NCBI RefSeq assembly: GCF_963422355.1
Contig: NC_085087.1
Location: 6,943,536 to 7,007,535 of the forward strand
Direction of reading: 5' to 3'
DNA length: 64,000 nt
Source of the DNA: Corticium candelabrum
Lineage: Eukaryota > Porifera > Homoscleromorpha > Homosclerophorida > Plakinidae
Both the position numbers and the translations under genes were made by a program. The notes under the pieces are model-generated. The model was given only the letters and a program-made list of their open reading frames with translations, had not been told where the DNA came from and did not search any database. How positions within the stretch are numbered: position 1 is the stretch's first letter; the number at the start of each line of letters is the position of its first letter. Positions 49,360-64,000 of the stretch are shown here, one piece after another.

Positions 49360-49408
49360 TGTCTGTCTGTCTGCCTGCCTAGCTGTCTGCCTGCCCGCCC
49401 TATCTGTT

Positions 49409-49441
<33 letters not shown>

Positions 49442-49479
49442 ATCTGTCTGTCTGTCTGCTAAAAAAATTGAATTTTGAC
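48796..49479. other. Duplication-junction sequence (B/C) with TCTG tracts
   Basis: Matches 25415-25860. Long (TCTG)n arrays at 49080-49210 and 49293-49460 surround a retrotransposon tip (49212-49290, TCAATACATATATTTCTTAT). Confidence 0.7.
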
Positions 49480-49719
49480 AGATTTGCCAGTTATTGTTGT
49501 CAACCCTACGAGTATATCTTATAACAGAGAAAGATACAGTAGAACTGTCTTGTGGCTATGAAGACAGCAGGCCATTATACCTACCGTCTTCAAGTGGACA
49601 GTGAAGTTTTTGGGTTGGACAAATGTTCTTAAGGACAGATACAGTGGTCTAATGATTACATCAGTCAATAGGTCAGCTGCAGGTAGCTATGCTTGCATGG
49701 TGGGAAATGATTTTGATAG

Positions 49720-49787
<68 letters not shown>

Positions 49788-49791
49788 TGTC

Positions 49792-49824
<33 letters not shown>

Positions 49825-50873
49825 TTGTTTGTTTCTCTGTCTCTGTTATTGCCTGTCTTATCGTTTAGCTGTCTGATTTGTTTGTGTTTCACCTCATATG
49901 TTTGCCTGGTTATCAACCTGCTTCCAGCCCTTCTCAGTCATTGCACAACCAATCTCCACTGGTTAATATCAATAAAAACTACAAACTGATTGTTGCTCTA
50001 CTCTTTGACAGACTTTGGAGACATCACTCTCACTCTCAGTCCAGGCACTGCTGTCGTTCAAAACACATCAGCAACAATAAAATGTATTTGTCGACGCAGT
50101 CCCACCAGCAACCGACATACAACTCATCCACAACTCCCAACGTATCACACAAACTGAGCACAACTCTAACAATCAGTTGATCTACACATTTATTGCATTG
50201 TAAAACTGGAAAGGATCTTTTACATGCACGTCCTCAAACTCAATCGGTAGCAATTGCAATACAGTTGATTTGACTGTTCAAGGTATCTTACTTGACAAAC
50301 TTAAAGTGTCATAATTGGTTTCAATGATTTTGTTTGGTTTGTAGTTCTTCCTGCTGCTCCTCGTGTTGATATCAATAGAAATAGATTGTCTACTCATTCA
50401 GTGGAGTTTTTATGGATGTTGGGTGCTGATGGTTATTCACCCATTACAAAGTCAAAGTTACGTGTTTGGATGTCGTTTGTGGTACAACACATTCTCGTGT
50501 ATTCGACTCGGTTGTTGGGATCTCTGGTGTGTTGACGGGTCTCATTCCTGGTTCATTGTATTGATGTTTTATTGTGGCTTGTAACAAAGTGGGTGAGAGT
50601 CCCAGCAGTGAAATGTTTAATGTCACCACACATACAGCAGGTTAGTCGTCATTTTAATTCATTCAGTGATCACATATAGTCAGCAACATACAATACAAAG
50701 AGTGAAAAAAATTGTGTGAAACATGACGCATAATTACTAAAAAATTAATGATTTTTTTCAACCTTAAATCTTTATAAAACATTGATAGTTGATTGCAATA
50801 CATGTGCTTTGATAGGGTTGTTGTGCATTGTTGTATTGAATGTCAAACACGCTAGATCATAATTTATATTAAT

Positions 50874-51480
50874 GGACGTATTCGTTTGGAACTATCTTGT
50901 TAGATTTGGATAGAGTGGAAAGAGACAGGGCACGTTTACCAATCGAACAGAACTTTTCCGAAACAAGATAGATGATGCGGTAACAGAACTATGTGCATGT
51001 GTAGAATCACTCCAGTGTGGATGTTCTTTGTCATAGTTGTTTCATCTACTTTTCCACCTGTTAGAATGTCTACTAACTCTTCGGGAGTTTGTTCTGCCCC
51101 AATAAATCAGCTGCCATTCAACTTTTGCGTGGGCAATCCAGAATAAGTGCAAGTAATGGTCTGGAAATGTTAAGCAAAGCGAGCGCGTTGATTTGGAATG
51201 TCAAAGCTGGTAGAGATGCAAGTTTTACTTGTCTAGGTGCTCTTTCCATCCTTTCTATCCGTACTGATGGTAGGATAGGTTGGAAAGTCTATCCTCTCTA
51301 TTCTTATTCGGAACAGAAAAGTTACCAATCGAACAGCATAATACCTTTCCAGTCTATCCGTTTCCAGAAAGGTTTGGGAAACTGTTCATTCTATCCAGAA
51401 AAGGAAAGGTGCCCAATCAAACACGCTAGGGGGCCTTTCCACTCTATTTGTTTCTAGAAAGGTCCCAAACGAATACGCTC
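50874..51480. mobile_element. MITE-like element with GCGTATTCGTTTGG ends, unit C only
   Basis: About 607 bp. Ends GGACGTATTCGTTTGGAAC and, reversed, GAGCGTATTCGTTTGGGAC; sub-terminal ATAGAGTGGAAAG is also inverted. AAT occurs at both flanks. It sits in the receptor intron and is absent from unit B (near 32015). Superfamily not assigned. Confidence 0.7.
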
Positions 51481-52166
51481 AATTGTATCACTGATTTGCA
51501 ACATCAAATGTTTCATTTCATTTTGTGTTTTTTGCTGCAGCTCCTGCCAAACCTGTTCTTGATGTCAAGCCGATTTCTAGGAACGAGACGAGTGTGACAA
51601 TCCATTGGAATGTTGATTACAACGGTGGTCATGTAATAACCCAATACACAATCAGGTGGAGATCAGCAGCTTCCACTGCCTCACTACACGAAGGAACGTG
51701 GATATTAACAGGGCTGAGCAAAGGAACCAACAATTTCTTTGAGATCGAGGCAATGAATGATGTTGGACTGGATACATCAGATGTGGTTAAATATACAACA
51801 TCATGCTGTAAGTGTTTGTCAGTGTGTTTATGTCTGGTTTGTCACAAGAATCTGTGTATAGATCCTGCTGCATTGTCTTATCCTCTGATTACAAACATAC
51901 ATACATCGTCATCGTCGAGTGTCAGATATGTAGTCAACGTTCCTAGAGGCAATGGTTGTGGTGTAATAACTGACAATTGTGTTACTGATTGGGTGACAGA
52001 GAAGCATCTTAATTCAGTGTATGTTGTCCAAGATGGATTGGTGACTGTGACTGTGACAGATTTGGAAGTAGGACGTGAGTATGATGTTGTGTTGTACACT
52101 CGAAATCAGTGGGAGAAGAGAGACAAGGAGCTCGTGTGTTGTTTCAAGTAGACGAGGGTAAGCATG

Positions 52167-52169
<3 letters not shown>

Positions 52170-52251
<82 letters not shown>

Positions 52252-52254
52252 CGT

Positions 52255-52346
<92 letters not shown>
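52170..52346. repeat. (CA)n microsatellite, three blocks, unit C
   Basis: CA tract interrupted by ACGTGC (52250-52256) and ATGC (52301-52305). The longest continuous CA-rich stretch in the window. Confidence 0.95.
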
Positions 52347-52347
<1 letters not shown>

Positions 52348-53148
52348 CTCGTTCAATTAAATCTTAATGTTTTATAGATATAAATTCAACTACAGGATGT
52401 AGTCCTCATAGTTTGAATGGTTAAGTGTTTACATGTTTGTTTTTGTGTCACTGTGATCTAATTATCAGTTCTGTCTACAGATGGTTTGGGCTCTGGTCAA
52501 ACTGTAGCCATTATTGTTATGTGTGTGGTCGTATTACCAGCCATTCTACTCGCTTTCATATTTTGTCTCTACAAGAAACACAGATCAAGAAAGGGTAAGA
52601 TTTGATAATGATGTCTACCCAAACTAATACTCTCATGTATCACATTTAGATGACGACGATGATGACACTCTTGATTTTGTGCCTGGAATATTCAAGCGAA
52701 CAACAACTCCACAATACGGATACGACGAATGCGATACAAAACCTCATCCTGTAATTACTATATTCAGAGCATTACTAACACATCCTGTAGATAAAATTGT
52801 TGTCAATCATTGTAGGGTCCTAATAGTGGCAGCATGTATGTTAATCTTTCTGGATCTAAGCGAAGAATTCGACAGCCTTCTTTAACGTTGGTGACCTTAC
52901 CTGGAGAATGTGAAGTCAAGAGTGGCAGTTTGCCTCTACAGAAAGTCAATATTTTGTCATCAGATTATTGTGAGAAGACTATGGAAGAGCTGCTGCAAGA
53001 ATCATATGTTGATATGAAGGCTCGAACAAGTGGCATTGTATCTAAACTGGCTTTTATCAAAACGATGGAACGAGGTATGTATGTATCAAGATGCAGTAAA
53101 ACGTTTGTAACTCATGGAGTTGTGCATGGACTATAGGTCATGCACACA

Positions 53149-53216
<68 letters not shown>

Positions 53217-53893
53217 AGTTGTATTTTGCTAGGAGGCCAAGTTGGTGCTTTTTAATTGAGAGCAATACCCTATGTGTTTGTGTCAAGGGTAGTAATTGCA
53301 TACACACAATGTACAACAACAGTTATACATTGTATTTGAAACAATATCTTCAGCTGTCTGTTACACACAAGAGACTAATGATTGCATTTATATCAACATC
53401 AATTATTTTCTGTGATGGCAAGATATGGCAGAGTGGTTAAAGAAAATATGCATGGCAGTACCACATGGAAGTGTTATGAGTGATATCATTACACATTTGA
53501 TGTAGTCTGTCTTACACTCTCTCTATATGGACATCATCCAGATTATGTACTACAACTGACATCATGCACTCAAAATTGAATATTTATCTAACTAAACTCT
53601 TACTTCTAGTAATGGAGTGAAGTTCTGTGTTTATAGCAATAGTTGTCCCAGTGTTGTAGGTATACTAGCATACAAGCTTTTAGAAGTCATGTATACTTTT
53701 TCTTGAGTGATGTGTTTATGGTGTAGCATCACCTGATGGAAGTCATACTCCTGCAGTGGTGAGTGTCACCTCCTCTAAGAAAGCGGGAATTGTGGATGAT
53801 GACAAGACAGCTCAATCGGTAATTTGTTTAACTTTGTCGTTCAAATTTCGACTCATGGACAGGAGGTGTATGCAAGCAATCAAATGACAAGTG

Positions 53894-53944
<51 letters not shown>

Positions 53945-54306
53945 TAATGATATAATTATGATTACTGAAAAACCCAGTTTTATGTACATTAGATTGATAG
54001 GTATTATGGCCCTATTTTAATTCAATTTTAACATTTAGCCTGTAATAGTGATCATGTTTGAAATATACTGCCATTGACAGACAAGCAGACAGACAAACAT
54101 ACAGACAGACAGACACAGGCAATGAAGAGAGTAGGTTTATTTAGATTTCATCTTATTAATAAATAAAATACATCAAGATGGTAATGTGCATATTTCTCAT
54201 TGATCTTTAGAGTCCAGGCAGCTCGGGGTATGCTCCATGTGCTTCAGAACTGAATGACACAACTCACAGACACGAACTGAAACAAGCGTATACAATGATG
54301 TGTTGA

Positions 54307-55044
54307 CTTCAGGTGAAGATAATCAGGAACACGATCACGTGGATATACAAACAGTCGAGCCCAACAAAAATGATGAAAATGGCCAGTTTGATGACGTTGA
54401 AAACACACACATGGAGATGAAACGGTCCGTATCCAATAACAAACAGAACGAGACAGGCAAGAAATATGAAGTCAGTAAACGAGTCTCAAGGTAGAAAGAA
54501 TCTGTCCACACTAGTGTGATGATGACAACATGGAACATTGGGAACAGGTTGGTAGATTAGAGTAGAGAGAAGTCATAGACATCAGTAGTTACTAATCTCT
54601 ATTCATATGCTCGCCCTATGTAAGCCATCCCCATAGATTTATAGAACTGCATGCTGGCATATCAGTAATTAATTAATAGACATATCTATTGTGCTGTAGC
54701 CTGTAGGATAGTAGACTGGTATATACACCAACTGAACTGCAGCCCATCACCATAGTAAATATTGTTACTCTATTTACCACAAATCCCATTCACTATCATT
54801 TGTACTACACAATCATAACCATTTGTACTTCTCTTTGTGACTCGTGGCACTCTATGCTCTGTCAATATATCAATGTATTTCTAAAAACAAAAGGTAAAAT
54901 GCTAAATAGTAACAGCCATATATATGTCAACTGAAAACAATGCACATCAAGAAAGACTAGTGAGTGAATAATGTGAATGTAAAGCAGGTAACGTTTGATT
55001 CCTCTTAACAAAACAACTCTGCCTACAAGTGCAGACAAAGACAG
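54307..55044. other. Decayed tail remnant and convergent intergenic region, unit C
   Basis: Out-of-frame remainder of the receptor tail to about 54497, then spacer matching units A and B. The Tc1-like target site is empty here (GGTATATACACC). Confidence 0.6.
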
Positions 55045-60252
<5,208 letters not shown>

Positions 60253-60835
60253 CTAAAACAGCAATGAAAGTGAGAATTAAGACCAAACAACTTTCCTTGG
60301 TAATTGAGTTGCAAGACAACAATCAATGTCTATAATATATTTCAATGCAGTAGTGAGAGATGAGTTCTTTCTCACACAACATACAACCACTGTTCCAGTC
60401 TGTCCATGATAACTGATTAAACGAAACTTTTCTACAACACGTACCCCGTGCACACTGCCATTCTAGTGTAGCTATAAAAACGTGCACAGTGTCAAGTGTG
60501 ATCATGCGCAACAACACCAACAGTCAATAATCAGTGTGCTTGATACATGTAGGAGTGTTCCATAACAATATAAAATTTGTAGAGCTCGTCAGCCATGTCC
60601 AGCCCTTTAAGAAAAGAAAAGCTAATTTTACTACTTTGTTCAACAGATTTTTGACACTAAAACTTGCAGTGATGCCTATATTTTGATATCTGGCAATTTT
60701 ATAATGAAAGACAGACAAATAGACAGAAACACAAACAAACAAATTGACATATGAAACAGACAGACAGAGAAACATACCAACACACCAACAGTGAAACAGA
60801 CAGACAAACAAAGAAACAGACAGACAGACAGACAA

Positions 60836-60961
60836 TCTATGTCCCTTTATGTAGTTACTAGTATGCAGTTGCTTTAGGAACATTTTATTGACACAAGTAA
60901 TTGACAGTCAGACAGATAGACAGATGGACAAACAGAGACAGACAGACAGACGGACAGACAG
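60836..60961. mobile_element. Retroelement tip and GACA tracts at the unit C break
   Basis: After the GACA tract shared with units A and B, new sequence begins (ATCTATGTCCCTTTATGTAG to AAGTAATTGACAGTCAGACA), followed by another GACA tract (60905-60960). First member of the nest that interrupts unit C. Confidence 0.5.
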
Positions 60962-61962
60962 AATCAAGTTTATTGTCAACAATCTTCACTACTACAAACA
61001 GTTATTGTTAAAATGAAATGTTCTACTTGTAGTCCAAGACTATTGCTAATGAGTAAAACACTGAATGTCTCTATCTACTCCCAAGACGACTAGAGACAGT
61101 CCAACTGCCAGACGAAGGCGGACGCATCGCTCAGAGAGAGGGAAATAGTGCGTACACAACCCTGACAAGCAGCAGACGCCACCAGAAGTCACAGAAGAGA
61201 ACAGAAACGAAGAGATGACAAATGGAGACAATCCAACTGCCAGACAAAGATGGACGCATCGCTCAGAGAGAGGAAAATAGTGCGTACACAACCCTGACGA
61301 ACAGCAGATGCCACCAGCCACAGGAGGGAGCTGATTTGAAGAAGGAATGACGGATAGAGGCAATCCAACTGCCAGACGAAGGCGGACGCATCGCTCAGAG
61401 AGAGGAAAATAGTGCGTGCACAACCCTGACGAACAGCAGACGCCACCAGAAGCCACAGAAAGAAACAGGAACGAAGAGACGACAAATGGAGACAATCCAA
61501 CTGCCAGACAAAGGCGGACGCATCGCTCAGAGAGAGGAAAATAGTGCGTACACAACCATGACAAACAGCAGACGTCACCGAGAGCCACAGGCAGGAACAG
61601 GAACAACGAAACGACGACCAGAGACAATCCAACTGCCAGACGAAGGCGGACGCGCAGCTCAGAGAGCGGGAAATGGTGCGTACACAACCCCCACGAACAG
61701 CAGACACCAAGAGACGCCGCATGAAGCGCAGACGAAGAAAAAAGGACAGAACTCTGGTAGACAGCGGACAGCCAGAACAAAACGGTAATCAGAAAAGCGG
61801 ACACAAACGACGACGGAAGGGGCCCCCGATGGGCAACAATGTTCGTTAGGACGGTAGCAGCCGAAGCTGCACACGTCAACTTGAGACTTCTTCTTCCTTG
61901 GCGCTCTGTTGGAATACTTCTCAGAAGAAACAAAGGAGACACCACCTCTACCAACATCCGGG
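60962..61962 (-). mobile_element. Non-autonomous retroelement EB with five 132-bp repeats
   Basis: Minus strand: starts CCCGGATGTTGGTAGAGG and ends GACAATAAACTTGATT before a CTGT tract. A 132-bp unit (CCAACTGCCAGAC at 61101, 61233, 61365, 61497, 61629) repeats five times. A 332-residue frame (61046-62044) contains 44-residue repeats (GLCTHYFPLSERCVRLRLAV) after a hydrophobic stretch (FVSAFLITVLFWLSAVYQ). A second minus frame is also open, so coding is unproven. No RT. Confidence 0.6.
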
Positions 61963-61984
61963 ACAGACAGACAGACGGACAGAC

Positions 61985-64000
61985 AGACAGACCCCGGATG
62001 TGGCTTGAACATGCCAGGTTTTTGAACACGGTCTTCGGTTTCATCTGTATTTCTTTTGAACAATGTTTGGTTATGCCTGATCATAAGTCTGACTTTGAAA
62101 GTTGTCCGGTTGTTTCCTGTGCCTTCAAAGGCCAGATTCAGCGAGTTCTTTGTCATATCAGACAATCTCACGATGCTAACGACATCCCGGATTTGTTTGT
62201 CTCTCGTTTGAACCTTTCGAAATGTCACCATTGCTCAAAGTTGTTTGCGAAACTTGGGCAACATCTGTCACGATGCAAGAAGAAACTTTCCTGCTCGACC
62301 GTTGGTTTTGAATTTGAATCTGTTTCCAGCCAATGTCCTTCAAATCCATCACCATCTTCAAAGAATGCTCACACCTTACCTACTTTTGAGGCGCCTCTAA
62401 CCCGTGGTGTGCTACCAGAAACTTATACGTCTTCTGCTTCTCCTTCACGGGAAACTGAAGCGTGGGAGTACATCCAGGTCTTTATCATCAGAGGAGATCC
62501 TCAAAATGATTCCAGCGAGAACGGTGCAGAAGATCAAACCTGCTATGAAAGCTAACTTCCTGGATTGCTGTTCAGTAGCCTTCAGAAAGATCAGAAATGA
62601 CCCAACAGATGAAACAGGCTGGAAATTGCTGCTGCTGATACCGCGTATGGTATTACAACCGCTTACAAGGGGCGGAAAAGCAAAACTATCTGTCATGCAA
62701 TCCATGTATAAGCAGTTCCGTAACTTCCAATGGGAGGACTTACTGTCTAGCGGTAGAGAAGACACAAAGAAAGGGAATGCTAAAGCTAACTCCAGAGATC
62801 ACGTCAAGAGAGCTGCCCTAAGTCTGGTCCGATGTGGTGAACTTTCAAGAGCTGCTCGTGTTCTTACAAGCTCAGGATTAGCTCCAGCTACTCCAGATAC
62901 AGCTCACAAGCTTGCTGAGAAGCATCCTATCCGGGTGTTTGACATTCCGGACATGCCATCTCCGGACATGCCATCGCCTGCTATGCATATCAGTTTGTCA
63001 AAACAACATATGTTTAATTCCATCAAGAAATCACCAAGAGGCTCAGGGTGTGGCCCATCAGGATGGCGATATGAACACCTAAAAGTTATTGCTTCCGACA
63101 CGGTTTCTGCTGAACAGTTGCATTTTGCTTTTTCTTGTATTGCCAATGGATCAGTCCCTGTTTCAATTGCCAGGTTGTTGTCCTCAGCACGGCTGATTGC
63201 TTTGCCCAAAGCCTCAGGAGACGTTCGACCAATAGCTATTGGAGAAGTGTTCAGAAGAATTACTGCAAAATGTATTTGTGCACAGATGAAAAGTGAATTT
63301 TCGAATTTCTTTTCTCCTCTGCAGCATGGAGTGTCAACAGAGGGAGGAACAGATCTTCTTTTACACCATATCCAGCTTCTACTAGAAGCCAACAATGACT
63401 GGATTGTTCTGAAGACTGATGCTAAAAATGCCTTTAATTCAATCCACCGCTCCCATTTGCTGCAACAAGTGATGAAATCTTTTCCTATCTTGACAAATCA
63501 TGTCATGCAAATGTATTCTGGGTTTGGTCCTCTGGTCTTCCTACAGAACAACGTCCCTGTTATTTTGTCATCTCAAGAAGGCATCCATCAGGGAGATCCT
63601 CTAGGACCAGTTCTGTTTTCTTTAGGCATACAACAAACCCTGGTTGATTTGCAAAGCAATTTCCAAGCAATAAGAGTGCTAGCTTATCTTGATGATGTTT
63701 TCTTAGTTGGACCAGCAAAACATGTCCTTGATGCTTTTTCCACTCTTCAACCTGAATTTTTCAAAATAGGATTGGAAATACAGGAAACAAAATGTGAAAT
63801 ATACTGTTCATACGACAAAGAAGACACCTTCTCTTCTGAATATACCATACCTGTTTCGAGTGAAGGTATTGTGATACTAGGAACACCAATTGGGAAACGT
63901 GAATATGTTGCACGAGCATGTTCCACTATTGCAGAAAAAGGGAATGATCTTTGTAGACAGCTTGTCGACTTGGATAATGTGCAACCATCCATGTTGCTTC
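61985..64000 (+). mobile_element. Non-LTR retrotransposon with C2H2 region and RT, continues past window
   Basis: Begins CCCCGGATGTGGCTTGAAC directly after a GACA tract and runs off the right edge. An N-terminal frame (to 62555) holds C2H2-like fingers (CPVVSCAFKGQIQRVLCHIR; CHHCSKLFAKLGQHLSRC). The RT frame is open from 62401 to 64000 and overlaps it, implying one shift or separate ORFs. RT landmarks: GCGPSGWRYEHLK, RPIAIGEVFRRITAKC, LKTDAKNAFNS, GIHQGDPLGPVLF, AYLDDVFLVG (catalytic Asp pair), GIVILGTPIG. The family of F1-F3 and F8 probably supplies its C terminus. It appears recent because the RT frame is unbroken. Confidence 0.85.
62401..64000 (+). CDS. Reverse transcriptase ORF of the non-LTR retrotransposon (partial)
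   Basis: 533 codons without a stop. Begins in text typical of these elements (SLSSEEILKMIPARTVQKIK) and covers RT motifs 0 to 7. The N-terminal finger frame ends at 62555, so translation needs a frame change around 62445-62480 or reinitiation. The C-terminal endonuclease region lies beyond the window. Confidence 0.85.

Larger units (their letters stand above)
49480..54306 (+). pseudogene. Ig/FN3 single-pass receptor without kinase, unit C
   Basis: Exons about: Ig-1 49480-49730 (TVELSCGYEDSRP, FKWTVKFLGWTNV, GSYACMVGNDFDSS), Ig-2 50011-50281, FN3 50345-50640, 51541-51808, 51863-52151; TM 52482-52595; tail 52651-52751, 52817-53075, 53727-53818, 54211-54306. The 5' exons are absent. Frames break inside Ig-1, in Ig-2 (one extra nt at KCI, then TAA) and in the first FN3 (two nt lost). 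It shares the 1-nt loss before VGEERQGARVLF with unit B, and the second FN3 lost 16 codons. Tail motifs MYVNL and ESYVDMKA remain, but a 1-nt deletion in the last exon gives a stop at 54304-54306, before the third motif, which reads THMEM instead of TYMEM. Confidence 0.7.

Noticed and set aside
49080-49460. CRISPR-like or satellite array
   Set aside because: The repeats are plain TCTG tetranucleotides without spacers, in a spliced eukaryotic genome.

Overview
The window is animal nuclear DNA: many short GT-AG introns, animal gene families, tRNA-derived SINEs, non-LTR retrotransposons and Tc1, pogo/Tigger and Mutator transposons. The gene content (kinase-less Ig/FN3 receptors, TPR-Roco-Death proteins) and the compact introns fit an early-branching marine invertebrate, most plausibly a sponge. 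The organism is inferred and cannot be fixed from this sequence alone.

Layout: the window is part of a tandem segmental duplication. A four-gene unit recurs: [membrane receptor, +] [TPR-Ubl-ROC-COR-Death protein, -] [MMAA/MeaB-type GTPase, -] [thioredoxin reductase, +]. Unit A enters from the left (receptor tail 1-571; Roco 2943-15227; MMAA 16038-18487; TrxR 18547-25391). Unit B follows (receptor 31182-35059; Roco 35624-45676; MMAA 46404-48201; TrxR deleted). Unit C starts near 49480 (receptor 49480-54306; Roco 55045-60252 and beyond) and is broken by a retrotransposon nest that runs off the right edge. The A/B and B/C junctions share the same roughly 450-500 bp of sequence (25415-25860 and 48790-49296), so both descend from one breakpoint. 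That breakpoint left TrxR without its last exon and the receptor without its first exons.

Fates differ. All three Roco genes are open throughout; the 12-exon models of A and B sum to whole codons (4014 and 4008 nt). The other genes are decaying independently. MMAA-A has an 83-bp tandem duplication that replaces its C terminus and two substitutions in its ETVGVGQ motif; MMAA-B lost exon 1. TrxR-A has an in-frame TGA and a frameshift. The receptors carry separate small indels.

Mobile DNA explains most remaining differences between units. Unit A carries a deleted Tc1-like element, a spliced Mutator-like element, two SINE-related copies and a Tigger inserted in a SINE. Unit B carries a SINE inside a (CA)n tract and a Tigger-derived MITE. 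Retrotransposon 3' ends end repeatedly in (GACA)n/(TGTC)n tetranucleotides and are nested in each other's tails, which suggests a microsatellite-targeting element. One such fragment sits exactly at the deletion that removed TrxR from unit B. About thirty long (CA)n tracts are scattered through introns, many at matching positions in the units.
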